DNA from: Rhodospirillales bacterium
GTDB taxonomy: Bacteria; Pseudomonadota; Alphaproteobacteria; Reyranellales; Reyranellaceae
DNA length: 64,000 nucleotides
Reading direction: 5' to 3'
NCBI GenBank assembly: GCA_016185145.1
Contig: JACPOB010000120.1
Span: 1 to 64,000, forward strand
Shown here: positions 16,659 through 24,854 of the stretch, piece after piece
How the letters are laid out: each line of letters starts with the position of its first letter
Position numbering within the stretch: position 1 is the first letter of the stretch
Notes under the pieces: model-generated
Database searches by the model: none
What the model was told of the DNA's origin: nothing
What the model saw: only the letters and a program-made list of their open reading frames with translations
Translations under genes and position numbers: made by a program

Positions 16659-17621
16659 TTACCGCCGCGTCAGCCGCTCCACGACCGTGTCGAGCTGATC
16701 GAAGTCGCGGATCTCCAGGGTGAGCAGGCTCTGCTCGCCCAGCCCGCGCAGTTTCAGATCGGCCTTGAGGCCCAGCGCCTCCTCGATGCGTTTCTCCAGC
16801 GCCTTGGTATCGGCGCTCTTGCTGCTGCCGCCACCACCACTCGCCTTGGGCCGCACACCTTTGGGCTTGGACTTGAGCTCGCCGCCCAAACGCTCGAGAT
16901 CGCGCGCCGTCAGCTTCTCGTCGATCGCGCGCTGCGCCATGACCAGCGGATCGGGGACGCCGATCAGGGCGCGCGCCTGGCCGGCGCTGAGATCGCCGCG
17001 CCGGATCATGTCCTGCACCGCGCCCGGCAGATCGAGGAGCCGGACCGTGTTGGCGACGTGCGGGCGGCTCTTGCCGATCGTCTTGGAGATCTCTTCCTGG
17101 GTCTGCTTGAATTCGTCGGCCAGGCGGCGATAGCCCAGCGCCTCGTCGATCGCCGTGAGGTCGGAGCGCTGCAGGTTCTCGATCAGGCCGAGCTGCAGGG
17201 CGTCCTGGTCGCCCATGGTGCGCACCACCACAGGCACTTCGTGCAGCTGCGCCTTCTGCGCCGCGCGCCAGCGCCGCTCGCCGGCGACGATCTCGTAGGC
17301 ATCGGGTTGTCCTGCGACAGGCCGCACAAGGATCGGTTGCAGCAAGCCGAATTCCTTCACCGAGTCGACCAGCACCTCCATGTCCTGGAAGGTGGTGCGC
17401 GGCTGCATCCGGCCGGCCTTGAGCTGGCCGATCGGCAAGGTGAGCGGCGCGCGAGCGGGCGCAGGCCGCGTCGCTGCAGGCGCTTCCGCCGGCGGCGATG
17501 ATGATGGTGGTGGCGGTGCTGCTGCTTGTGGCGCGGGCGCTACGGTGACGGCGACTTCATCGTCGCCCAGAAGCGCGGAGAGCCCGCGGCCCAGGCCGCG
17601 CGGCTTAGGAGGCAGGCTCAT
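16659..17621 (-). CDS. parB: Chromosome partitioning protein ParB
   Basis: The 320-residue CTPase loads onto parS and spreads as a clamp to start chromosome segregation. It begins MSLPPKPRGLGRGLSALLGD, the usual ParA-interaction motif. A proline/alanine-rich linker follows, then the CTP-binding blocks GERRWRAAQ (about residue 130) and ENLQRSDLTAIDEALGY, a helix-turn-helix (SKTIGKSRPHVANTVRLLDL) and a C-terminal dimerisation domain. The start at 17621 overlaps the parA stop by 17 nt. The longer frame to 17705 lies within parA and is rejected. Three parS sites lie nearby. Confidence 0.97.
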   Translation of the reverse strand: MSLPPKPRGLGRGLSALLGDDEVAVTVAPAPQAAAPPPPSSSPPAEAPAATRPAPARAPLTLPIGQLKAGRMQPRTTFQDMEVLVDSVKEFGLLQPILVRPVAGQPDAYEIVAGERRWRAAQKAQLHEVPVVVRTMGDQDALQLGLIENLQRSDLTAIDEALGYRRLADEFKQTQEEISKTIGKSRPHVANTVRLLDLPGAVQDMIRRGDLSAGQARALIGVPDPLVMAQRAIDEKLTARDLERLGGELKSKPKGVRPKASGGGGSSKSADTKALEKRIEEALGLKADLKLRGLGEQSLLTLEIRDFDQLDTVVERLTRR

Positions 17622-18453
17622 GAGTGGCCTCGACGGTTGCATTGCGCCGACGGCGGATGAACTCGCTCGCCAGCAGGATGTAGGCCTGCGCGCCGGCGCA
17701 GGCATTGTCGTAGATCAGCACCGGCAGGCCGTGCGACGGCGCCTCGGCGATGCGCACATTGCGCGGGATGGTCGTTCCGAACACCAGCTCACCGAAATGC
17801 GCGCGCACGTCCGCCTCGACCTGCTGGCTGAGCGTCATCCGGCGATCGACCATGGTCAGCACGACGCCCGCGATATGCAGCTTGGGATTGAGACCCTTAC
17901 TGATCCTCGCGACGGTGTTGGACAGCGCACCGATGCCCTCCAGCGCCAGGAACTCGGCCTGCAGCGGCACCAGGATCGCATCGACGGCGACCAGGGCGTT
18001 CAAGGTGACGAGCCCGAGCGAGGGTGGGCAGTCGATCAGGATGGTGGTCCAGCGCTCGCGCGCGTCGGTGCCGGGCGCGTTGAGGGCGTCGTCCAGGCGG
18101 TGCTCGCGCCGTTCGACGTCTATGAGCTCGATCTCCGCGCCGGCCAGGGAGACCGAAGCGGGCATCACCGACAATCCCGGGATCTGGGACGGCCGGACGC
18201 AATCGGCCAAGGGCGACAGGCCGAGCAGGAATTCATAGGAACCGGGTGAGCGCTCATTTCTTGCGATGCCCAACCCGGTGGAGGCGTTGCCCTGGGGATC
18301 GAGATCGACCAGCAGCACCGTCTCGCCGACGGCGGCGAGCGCAGTGGCGAGATTAATCGCTGTCGTGGTCTTGCCGACGCCGCCCTTTTGGTTGGCGATC
18401 GCGAACACCTGCTGTCGCGGTGTAGGAGCCGATTCTGAGGATGACGGCGTCAC
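17605..18453 (-). CDS. parA: Chromosome partitioning ATPase ParA
   Basis: The 282-residue protein has the deviant Walker A motif KGGVGKTT at residues 23-30, VLLVDLDPQGNAS, and the ILIDCPPSLGLVT Walker B region. It moves ParB-parS complexes by ATP-dependent binding to the nucleoid. ATG 18453 gives a 101-nt overlap with rsmG. A later GTG at 18408 is possible, but the P-loop codons would still overlap. It is part of the operon rsmG-parA-parB, with tight overlaps implying coupled translation. Confidence 0.97.
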   Translation of the reverse strand: MTPSSSESAPTPRQQVFAIANQKGGVGKTTTAINLATALAAVGETVLLVDLDPQGNASTGLGIARNERSPGSYEFLLGLSPLADCVRPSQIPGLSVMPASVSLAGAEIELIDVERREHRLDDALNAPGTDARERWTTILIDCPPSLGLVTLNALVAVDAILVPLQAEFLALEGIGALSNTVARISKGLNPKLHIAGVVLTMVDRRMTLSQQVEADVRAHFGELVFGTTIPRNVRIAEAPSHGLPVLIYDNACAGAQAYILLASEFIRRRRNATVEATHEPAS

Positions 18454-19042
18454 GGTCTGTTATGCTGCTGAGGGGTTGGCAGGGAATGTCCCAGTCCTTC
18501 ATGGCCTCGGTCAACTCCGCCTGCCACCCCTTACCCTTGTGGAAAAGGCAAATAGCGGTATCGGTACGGTGCCGGTCCGCCCAGCGCAGCAATTGACCAA
18601 GCGGCGCCAGGGCGCGGGCCGTCACGACGTCGGCATTGTCAGCCGGCGCCTCTTCGATACGGCCGATGACCACCCGCGGCGGCTTCTTCAACCCCATGCG
18701 CCTGGCAGCCTCGCCTAGGAAGGCGGCCTTGCGAGCGTCGACCTCGATCAGCGTCATATCGAGGTCCGGGCGCAGGGAGGCCAGGACCAGGCCGGGGAAT
18801 CCGCCGCCACTGCCCAGGTCGGCGAGGGTTTTAGCGTCGCGGGGGACCAGGGGCGCGAGCTGCGCCGAATCGAGGACATGCCGGGTCCAAACGTCCTCGA
18901 TGGTCGTTCGGCCGACGAGATTGATGGCTTTTTGCCAGCGGACCAGGGTACCGACCAGGACTTCGAGCTGACCCGATGTTTCACGTGAAACATCGACCCC
19001 GAGCTCCCGCATCCTCATCCGGAACAAGTCGAGATCACTCAT
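18353..19042 (-). CDS. rsmG: 16S rRNA (guanine527-N7)-methyltransferase
   Basis: The 229-residue SAM-dependent enzyme methylates G527 of 16S rRNA in the 530 loop. Visible motifs are NLVGRTTIEDVWTRHVLDS, the SAM-binding LADLGSGGGFPGLVLA, LIEVDARKAAFL and VVTARALAPL. Relatives usually end soon after the last strand. Here the frame runs on about 17 residues (TAGVRDRQPKGRRRQDHDSD) because the stop lies 101 nt inside parA. A perfect parS site is embedded in codons for VSRET (18977-18992). Family A repeat sequence borders its start. Confidence 0.95.
   Translation of the reverse strand: MSDLDLFRMRMRELGVDVSRETSGQLEVLVGTLVRWQKAINLVGRTTIEDVWTRHVLDSAQLAPLVPRDAKTLADLGSGGGFPGLVLASLRPDLDMTLIEVDARKAAFLGEAARRMGLKKPPRVVIGRIEEAPADNADVVTARALAPLGQLLRWADRHRTDTAICLFHKGKGWQAELTEAMKDWDIPCQPLSSITDRDAVILRIGSYTATAGVRDRQPKGRRRQDHDSD
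18977..18992. other. parS site 1
   Basis: Perfect 16-bp palindrome tgtttcacgtgaaaca, the ParB loading site, inside the rsmG coding sequence. Confidence 0.96.
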
Positions 19043-19049
19043 CGCACCA

Positions 19050-19157
19050 CCTCACCCTGAAGAGCGCGCGCAGCGCGCGTCTCGAAGGGTGGGCGACACC
19101 ATCACTGCGGCCCACTCTTCGAGACGCATCGCTGCGCGATGCTCCTCAGGGTGAGGT
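19050..19157. repeat. Palindromic intergenic repeat, family A
   Basis: The arms read cctcaccctgaagagc...ctcgaagggtgggc and cactcttcgagacgc...gctcctcagggtgagg. It lies between rsmG and its decayed partial copy. Confidence 0.85.
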
Positions 19158-19159
19158 AG

Positions 19160-19408
19160 GGAGCGAAATCCGCCGCAGCTCACCAGATCGGTGCGGGTTT
19201 TGGCCTCGGCTGGGATCAGGGGCAGATGAGTCGGATCAAGAACATGCTTGGTCCAGACGTCTTCAATGGTCGCCCGGCCGACGAAATTGACGGCCTTTCG
19301 CCAGCGGACCGGGGTATAGACCAGGGGTTCAAGATGGTCTGATGTTTCACGTGAAACATCGATCCCCGGCCTTTGCATCCCTTTCATGAACAGGTCGGGA
19401 CCACTCAT
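19160..19408 (-). pseudogene. Partial, decayed duplicate of the rsmG 5' end
   Basis: Translating from 19408 gives about 83 residues that align with rsmG residues 1-83: IDVSRETSDHLEPLV against VDVSRETSGQLEVLV, then GRATIEDVWTKHVLD against GRTTIEDVWTRHVLD, and DLVSCGGF against DLGSGGGF. The SAM-binding glycine motif is damaged (SCGG for SGGG), and the copy stops at GGFRS where the family A repeat begins. The copy keeps a perfect parS. It is flanked on both sides by family A palindromes, so repeat-mediated duplication of the rsmG start is likely. Confidence 0.9.
19343..19358. other. parS site 2
   Basis: Perfect tgtttcacgtgaaaca in the rsmG duplicate, 366 bp from site 1. Confidence 0.96.
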
Positions 19409-19418
19409 CTCAGCCCAT

Positions 19419-19525
19419 CTCACCCTGAGGAGCGCGCGCAGCGCGCGTCTCGAAGGGTGGGCCAACACCGTCACTGCGGCCCACCCTTCGAGACGCATCG
19501 CTACGCGATGCTCCCCAGGGTGAGG
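19419..19525. repeat. Palindromic intergenic repeat, family A
   Basis: The arms are ctcaccctgaggagc...ctcgaagggtgggc and ccacccttcgagacgc...gctccccagggtgagg. It lies between the rsmG duplicate and the mnmG stop. Confidence 0.85.
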
Positions 19526-19548
19526 CGGGACGTGGACGCTCGCCAAGG

Positions 19549-21408
19549 TCAGGCCGCCCGGCGGCGGACGTACTTCAGGAGGCCGACGAGAGCGGCCGGA
19601 GTGATGCCCGAGATCCGCGCCGCTTGGCCGAGGGTCGCCGGCCGGTGAGTCTCGAGCTTCTGCCGCACCTCGTTGGACAGACCGCCAACCGCACGATAGT
19701 CGAGGTCGGCCGGAAGCTCCAACGCCTCGTCCCGGCGATAGGCCGCGATATCCATCCGCTGCCGATCGAGGTAGCCGTCGTAGCGGCTATCAATGGTCAG
19801 CTGCTCCGCGATATCTGCGGAGACCGACCCGAGCTCCGGCCAAAGGTCGACCAGCCGGTCCCAGCCGAACTCGGGATAGGCCAGCAGATCCAAGGCCGAC
19901 CGCGGAACACCGTCTTGATTGATGGTGATGCCACGCCTGGCCAGGGCTGAAGGGCTGAGCTTCAAGCCGGCCGCCAGATTGCGGGCTTCGGCCAGCGCCG
20001 ATTGTTTCACGTGAAACACTCGCTGACGCTCGCCCTGGATACAGCCGATCTCCAGGCCACGCGGGGTCAGCCGCCGGTCGGCGTTGTCGGCGCGCAGCCA
20101 CAGACGATACTCTGCCCGCGATGTGAACATCCGATAGGGCTCGGTGACGCCCAGGCTGACCAGATCATCGATCAGGACGCCTAGATAGCCCTCGGCCCTG
20201 TCGACGATGAACGGCTTGGACAGCGCTGCATTCAGACCCGCAACAAGCCCCTGGGCGGCCGCCTCTTCATAGCCCGTCGTGCCATTGATCTGCCCAGCCA
20301 TGTATAGGCCGGGGATCCGGCGTGTTTCCAACGTGGCTTTGAGCTCGCGCGGATCGATATGGTCGTATTCGATGGCATATCCTGGCCGGCGCATGACTGC
20401 GTGCTCGAGGCCGGGAATGGTCCGTAGCATCTCCAGCTGTATTTCCCGCGGCAGGGACGTAGAAATACCATTGGGATAGACAGTATCGTCATCGAGCCCC
20501 TCGGGCTCGAGGAAGATCTGGTGCCGGTCCCGTTGGCCGAAGCGCACGACCTTGTCCTCGATCGACGGGCAGTAGCGCGGTCCCACGCTTTCTATGACGC
20601 CCGAATACATCGGCGCGCGATGCAGGTTGGCGCGGATGATGGCATGAGTGGCCGGCGTCGTTGCCGTGATGTGGCAGGCGATCTGCGGCGTCGTGATCCT
20701 GTCGGTCAGGTAGGAGAAAGGCTGCGGCGGCTGATCGCCGTCCTGACGCTCCAGGCCGGCATAGTCGATGGTGCGGCCGTCGAGCCTGGCCGGCGTCCCG
20801 GTCTTGAGGCGGCCGAGAGCGAATCCGAGCCGATGCAACGTCTGCGCGAGCAAGGTCGAAGGTTCCTCAACCCCATCACCACGCGCTCGACCGGCGGAGA
20901 TTCGCGTTTCACCGCAGTGAATCAAGCCTCGCAGGAAGGTGCCCGTCGTCAGGATGACGCGGGCCGCGCCAATTTCCGCGCCCGATTCCGTGAGCACGCC
21001 AGAACACGCATTGCGCGTATCTAGAATAATGTCTGCAACCGCATCGGCGCGAATTTCCAGATTGGCCTGCTCGGCCAATAGCGCCTGCATGGCTTGGCGA
21101 TAGAGCTTGCGATCGGCCTGGGCACGCGGCCCCCGCACAGCGGGTCCTTTTGAGAGATTGAGTGTCCGGAACTGGATTCCGGCGCGGTCGATGGCCCGGC
21201 CCATGACGCCGTCCAGGGCATCGATCTCGCGCACCAGATGGCCCTTGCCCAGCCCGCCGATGGCGGGATTGCAGGACATCTCGCCGATCGTCTCCACCCG
21301 ATGAGTAAGGAGCAGCGTGCGTGCGCCCAGCCGCGCCGCCGCCGCGGCCGCCTCGCAGCCGGCATGGCCACCGCCCACCACGATCACATCATAGGGAAAT
21401 GCCCGCAT
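19549..21408 (-). CDS. mnmG: tRNA U34 modification enzyme MnmG (GidA)
   Basis: The 619-residue FAD enzyme, with MnmE, installs the carboxymethylaminomethyl group on U34 of several tRNAs. It starts MRAFPYDVIVVGGGHAGCEA, the FAD-binding glycine motif. It has the family signatures MSCNPAIGGLGKGHLVREID and GPRAQADRKLYRQAM, the SIEDKVVRF block, and GTTGYEEAAAQGLVAG. Length is normal. A perfect parS lies inside the gene at 20003-20018. In relatives mnmE lies directly beside it; here mnmE is about 14 kb away. The start at 21408 is chosen over the longer frame to 21483, whose extra residues do not fit the family. Confidence 0.97.
   Translation of the reverse strand: MRAFPYDVIVVGGGHAGCEAAAAAARLGARTLLLTHRVETIGEMSCNPAIGGLGKGHLVREIDALDGVMGRAIDRAGIQFRTLNLSKGPAVRGPRAQADRKLYRQAMQALLAEQANLEIRADAVADIILDTRNACSGVLTESGAEIGAARVILTTGTFLRGLIHCGETRISAGRARGDGVEEPSTLLAQTLHRLGFALGRLKTGTPARLDGRTIDYAGLERQDGDQPPQPFSYLTDRITTPQIACHITATTPATHAIIRANLHRAPMYSGVIESVGPRYCPSIEDKVVRFGQRDRHQIFLEPEGLDDDTVYPNGISTSLPREIQLEMLRTIPGLEHAVMRRPGYAIEYDHIDPRELKATLETRRIPGLYMAGQINGTTGYEEAAAQGLVAGLNAALSKPFIVDRAEGYLGVLIDDLVSLGVTEPYRMFTSRAEYRLWLRADNADRRLTPRGLEIGCIQGERQRVFHVKQSALAEARNLAAGLKLSPSALARRGITINQDGVPRSALDLLAYPEFGWDRLVDLWPELGSVSADIAEQLTIDSRYDGYLDRQRMDIAAYRRDEALELPADLDYRAVGGLSNEVRQKLETHRPATLGQAARISGITPAALVGLLKYVRRRAA
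20003..20018. other. parS site 3
   Basis: Perfect tgtttcacgtgaaaca within mnmG, where it encodes part of VFHVKQ on the minus strand. Confidence 0.95.
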
Positions 21409-21430
21409 GGCGGGCCTTTTAAGCGCCGCC

Positions 21431-22048
21431 TCAGCCTTGGTCCAGATGACTCGTGTCGTTGACCCGCTGCACCACCACATCACCCGCGGCGGAGACCTCT
21501 ATCTCGTTCAGCGTGCAGGGGTCCTGGACCAGGCGCCAATAGGCGGCCAGCGGCATGTCCAGGAGTTGCATCAACAGCACGCGGTTCACGCTGTCATGGC
21601 CGACCAGCACCACCGTCTGCCCGGGAAAGTGCTGCAGCACCTCGCGCAGCACATCGGTCGTCCGCGCCATGACGTCCTGCAGCGCTTCTCCCTTGGGAAA
21701 GCGCGTGAGATGGGGCGCCGAGTACCACTGACGGTAGGCGTCGGGACTCTCGGCCTTGACCTCGTCGTGGGTGCGCATCTGCCAGGCGCCGTAGTCGATG
21801 TCGCCCAACCCGTCGCGCACTTCGCCCTTGATGCCGCAGGCCTTTGCGATCCTGCCTCCTGTCACCACGCAGCGCTGCAGCGGACTGGTGAACACGGCGA
21901 CGGGTTCCCAGTTGGCAGCGATGCGTTTGGCCAGTGCATCGGCCTGGCCCAGCCCGCGCTCGGTCAGGGGCAACTCGGCGCGGCCGCGAAACCGCGCCGG
22001 CCTGATGCCTTCGACATGGCCGTGACGGGTCAGCAGGATCCTGGTCAT
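21431..22048 (-). CDS. Histidine phosphatase family protein
   Basis: The 205-residue protein has the phosphohistidine motif LLTRHGHV (Arg8-His9), FTSPLQRCVVTG, and the second catalytic histidine in VVLVGHDSVNRVL. The region GDIDYGAWQMRTHDEV fits the broad-specificity or CobC/GpmB-like branch. The substrate is undetermined. It sits 22 bp upstream of mnmG on the same strand, so co-transcription is possible. Confidence 0.88.
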   Translation of the reverse strand: MTRILLTRHGHVEGIRPARFRGRAELPLTERGLGQADALAKRIAANWEPVAVFTSPLQRCVVTGGRIAKACGIKGEVRDGLGDIDYGAWQMRTHDEVKAESPDAYRQWYSAPHLTRFPKGEALQDVMARTTDVLREVLQHFPGQTVVLVGHDSVNRVLLMQLLDMPLAAYWRLVQDPCTLNEIEVSAAGDVVVQRVNDTSHLDQG

Positions 22049-22082
22049 GCGCCGACTGTACCAGCCGGCGCGTAGTCGTCGC

Positions 22083-22538
22083 TCAGCTTTTCAGACGGCG
22101 GCAAAGAGCGGGAACGCCATACCACAGACTGGCCAGCAGCAACGCCGTCCCGGCGGCAACCATCGCCGCCTGATCGCGATCATTCAGGATGAGACGGGCG
22201 ATAAGATAGGTGTCGAGACAGACGCCTGCAATCAGCGGCAACATGGCAACCGTGAGCAGCGTCGAGGACAGGTCGACGAAGCGTCGCGAAACACAACCGC
22301 GCTCGACCTGGCGATGATAGGCCGCGGGCGTCATCACCAGGCCCATGGCCAGCGCTATCAGCAAGAAGGCTCCGAGATGGATGACCTGCTCGCTGGCGGT
22401 GAATTCCTGGAAGCGCTGGTTGAACACGGCAACGAGTTGGAAACCCAACACCGCCTGCACGCCGGGCAGCACCATGCGTGCCTCGTCGGTGACGTGGGTG
22501 GCCTCTTCTTCGAGTGTCTCGTAGTGGACCTGCTTCAT
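22083..22538 (-). CDS. DUF6328 family membrane protein
   Basis: The 151-residue protein has four predicted membrane helices (about residues 25-40, 55-72, 92-110 and 125-143) after a charged N-terminus containing LEEEATHVTDEARMVLPG. Length and the PGVQAVLGFQLVAVFN block fit DUF6328, a family of small actinobacterial and proteobacterial membrane proteins without an assigned function. Its ATG overlaps the stop of the upstream pyrophosphatase gene (22535-22538), indicating coupled translation. Confidence 0.7.
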   Translation of the reverse strand: MKQVHYETLEEEATHVTDEARMVLPGVQAVLGFQLVAVFNQRFQEFTASEQVIHLGAFLLIALAMGLVMTPAAYHRQVERGCVSRRFVDLSSTLLTVAMLPLIAGVCLDTYLIARLILNDRDQAAMVAAGTALLLASLWYGVPALCRRLKS

Positions 22539-23158
22539 TTGCTTGCCTTGAATGCCTTGCCGCCGACCTTCAAAAGCTTGCGCGCCCGCTTTGGGTCGCC
22601 GTGCCGCAACACGCGCAGCTCCTTGCCGTCGAGGCCGGCATAGTGGGTGAAGAAGGATTCGATCTCCGGCAGCAGATGCGGCCGCAGGTCGTCGAGATGC
22701 TTCACCTGCTGGTGGTCGTGCGCCAGCGTGGCCACGGCGAAAAACCGGTCGTTACGCTTCCATGGCTTGCGCCTCTCTTTCTGCTCGACTTCCAGCACGC
22801 CGATCAGTCGCGCCGTCACCACACACCCCGCCGGCACGGCGGTGTCGAGGAACACCAGTACGTCGAGCGGATCCCCGTCCTCGCCGCGGGTCGACGGGAA
22901 GAACCCGAAGTCGTGGGGAAAGGCCAGGCCTTCGGCGAGGGTCGCGCCGAGCCGAATGACATCGCGCTCGGGGTCGTACTTGTACTTGTTGCGACTGCCC
23001 CGTGGCGTTTCGACGACAACGGTCAGATCGCCGCTGTCCTTGTCGACCAGCGGCAGGCGATCCAGTGCCATGGCGCGCTCCAAGGGATTGGACGTTTGCG
23101 TCGGCAACGTGACAGCCGGTGGCCCAGTTCCGGATCTTTGACGCTGGGGGCGCGTCAT
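22535..23158 (-). CDS. Inorganic pyrophosphatase-like hydrolase
   Basis: The 207-residue protein is a family I soluble inorganic pyrophosphatase that hydrolyses PPi to phosphate. The metal-binding aspartates appear in GEDGDPLDVLVF. NKYKYDPERDVIRLG and FPHDFGFFPSTRGED are further active-site blocks. It is longer and more divergent than housekeeping PPases (about 175 residues), so another diphosphate substrate is possible. The start is ATG 23158 or MALDRLP at 23071. The first has a ggaaga ribosome site that lies within the flanking family C palindrome. It overlaps the DUF6328 gene by 4 nt. Confidence 0.83.
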   Translation of the reverse strand: MTRPQRQRSGTGPPAVTLPTQTSNPLERAMALDRLPLVDKDSGDLTVVVETPRGSRNKYKYDPERDVIRLGATLAEGLAFPHDFGFFPSTRGEDGDPLDVLVFLDTAVPAGCVVTARLIGVLEVEQKERRKPWKRNDRFFAVATLAHDHQQVKHLDDLRPHLLPEIESFFTHYAGLDGKELRVLRHGDPKRARKLLKVGGKAFKASK

Positions 23159-23159
23159 G

Positions 23160-23252
23160 GTCTTCCGGACCGCGAGCTTCCAGCTCGCTCATGATTCATG
23201 AGCGCGCAGGGAGGTCGCGTCTGACGCGACCCAGCGCGCGGTCCGGAAGACT
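23160..23252. repeat. Palindromic intergenic repeat, family C
   Basis: The outer arms are tcttccggaccgcg and cgcggtccggaaga, with inner inverted segments such as gctcgctcatgattcatgagcg. Further copies occur at 23868-23936 and 63751-63912. It abuts the pyrophosphatase ATG. Confidence 0.85.
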
Positions 23253-23277
23253 ATGAGATGACGCGCGCCCCAGCTGT

Positions 23278-23865
23278 TCAGACCCAATCCCGCAGGATCC
23301 GCTCCGTCGTCGTCGCCTCGATCTGCGAGTTGTAGCGGTCGCGATAGAGTCTCATCAGGGCGTCGTGGGTCGCGTCGTTGGCGCTGCACAGCGCGTCGTC
23401 GGGCAGCACCACACGAAAGCCGAGATCGATCGCCGCCATCACCGTGGCCAGCACACAGACATCGGTTTCGCCGCCGGTCACGATCAGCGTCTCTATACCG
23501 TGGCGACGCAGCGAATGGGCGAGCGGGGGATGGGCAAGAGCCGAATAGACGGTCTTGTTCAAGACCTTTGCCGGCGGCACCAGCTTGCGCAACGGCTCGA
23601 CCAGCTCGAGCAGCTGCGGATCGATACGATCGCGGGTCATCGATCGCCAGCGCTTATAGTAGTCGTGCCACGCCCCGGCCGCGTGCTCGGGATCCTGCGG
23701 AGGAATGAAGCGGGTGAAGATCGCGCGGTCCGGATGACGCTCGGCGATCTGCAGTACATTGGGCAACACCTTGGGCAGCCACGGAACGAACCATTCCGTC
23801 GGTTCGGCAAACAGGCGTTGCATGTCGACGGCGATGTGGATCGCCGTCCGGTCGAGTTTGGTCAT
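23278..23865 (-). CDS. Isochorismatase-family cysteine hydrolase
   Basis: The 195-residue protein shows the isochorismatase triad: Asp14 (HIAVDMQRLF), Lys104 (VLNKTVYSAL) and Cys137 (ETDVCVLATVMAA). The family includes nicotinamidases, ureidoacrylate hydrolases and isochorismatases. TGGETDVCV is shared by all, and the sequence does not settle the substrate. ATG 23865 follows ggaagacc, which is part of the neighbouring family C palindrome. Confidence 0.88.
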   Translation of the reverse strand: MTKLDRTAIHIAVDMQRLFAEPTEWFVPWLPKVLPNVLQIAERHPDRAIFTRFIPPQDPEHAAGAWHDYYKRWRSMTRDRIDPQLLELVEPLRKLVPPAKVLNKTVYSALAHPPLAHSLRRHGIETLIVTGGETDVCVLATVMAAIDLGFRVVLPDDALCSANDATHDALMRLYRDRYNSQIEATTTERILRDWV

Positions 23866-23867
23866 GG

Positions 23868-23936
23868 TCTTCCGGACCGCGAGCCTCCGGCTCGCTCTTG
23901 CTCACGAGCGAGCCGGAGGCTCGCGGTCCGGAAGAG
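23868..23936. repeat. Palindromic intergenic repeat, family C, near-perfect hairpin
   Basis: About 29-bp arms (tcttccggaccgcgagcctc and gaggctcgcggtccggaaga at the tips) surround a short loop. It lies between ku and the isochorismatase-like gene. Confidence 0.9.
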
Positions 23937-23941
23937 CATGA

Positions 23942-24847
23942 TCAAGCCGCACGCTTGCGCGACCCCGGCTTCTTCCGTCGCCCGTGCGCGGTCAAAAAGC
24001 GATCGGCCTTGTCGCGCGACGGCCCGCCGCCGCCCTTCAGGCTTCGGCGCAGGGCATCCATCAGGTCGACCACCTTCTCCTCTTCCTCGGGCTCCTCGCT
24101 CCGCACCACTTCCTCGCCCTTGGCCTTGCGCTTGATCAGGTCGCGCAGCGCGTCCTCATAGCGGTCCTTGAACTCGCTGGGGTCGAATTCGGCCTCCTGC
24201 TGCGCGATGATCTTTTCGGCAATCTCGAGCATGCGCGCGTCCGGCTTGGGCAGATGGCGGTCGAACACCTCGGCCGTCGAGCGGATCTCGTCGTGCGTGC
24301 GCAGCGTCGTCAGCAGGATGCCACCTTCCCGCGGCTCCAGGGCACAGATGCGCTCGCGCTGGTGCATCACCAGGCGACCCAGCGCTACCTTGTCCTGCTT
24401 CTCCATGGCGGCGCGGATCACGGCGTAAGCCTCGATGCCCGTCTTGCCCGCAGGCGCCAGATAGTATGGCTCGTCCCAATAGATTCGGTCGATCGACGAC
24501 GCATCGACGAATTCCTCGATGTCGATGACACGTGTCGATTCCAGCTTCACCGCGTCCAGCTCCTCCGGCTCGAACAGCACGTACTTGTTCTTCGAGACCG
24601 CAAAGCCTTTCACCAGTTCGGAACGGTCGACGACCTTGCCGGTGCCGGCGTCGACCGTCTGCATGCGGATGCGGTTGTTGGTCTTGGGGTTGATCAGGTT
24701 GAAGTGGACGTCGGCGGCACGCTCCGTGGCGGTGTAGACCGCCACCGGGCAGGTCACCAGAGAGAGCCGGAGATGTCCTTCCCAGGTCGGCCGCATCGCC
24801 CGTTTCTGCGCGCTGCCGTTGTGGGTCTTGCGTCGGGCCTTGGCCAT
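23942..24847 (-). CDS. ku: Ku protein for non-homologous end joining
   Basis: The 301-residue protein is bacterial Ku, a homodimeric ring that binds double-strand DNA ends and recruits LigD. Family blocks are WEGHLRLSLVTCPVAVYTA, IDIEEFVDASSIDRIYWDEP, YYLAPAGKTGIEAYAVI and LGRLVMHQRERICAL. The C-terminal tail is basic (HGRRKKPGSRKRAA), as in Ku proteins with extended DNA contacts. It sits 7 bp downstream of ligD on the same strand, forming the standard two-gene repair operon. Confidence 0.96.
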   Translation of the reverse strand: MAKARRKTHNGSAQKRAMRPTWEGHLRLSLVTCPVAVYTATERAADVHFNLINPKTNNRIRMQTVDAGTGKVVDRSELVKGFAVSKNKYVLFEPEELDAVKLESTRVIDIEEFVDASSIDRIYWDEPYYLAPAGKTGIEAYAVIRAAMEKQDKVALGRLVMHQRERICALEPREGGILLTTLRTHDEIRSTAEVFDRHLPKPDARMLEIAEKIIAQQEAEFDPSEFKDRYEDALRDLIKRKAKGEEVVRSEEPEEEEKVVDLMDALRRSLKGGGGPSRDKADRFLTAHGRRKKPGSRKRAA

Positions 24848-24854
24848 GATGTCC

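Noticed and set aside
16659..17705. Longer ParB start at 17705
   Set aside because: The extra 28 residues lie inside parA; MSLPPKPRGLGRGL at 17621 is the family start.
19423..19525. Family A palindromes as CRISPR-like repeats
   Set aside because: Copies are single, about 108 bp, self-complementary and not evenly spaced with unique spacers; no cas genes.
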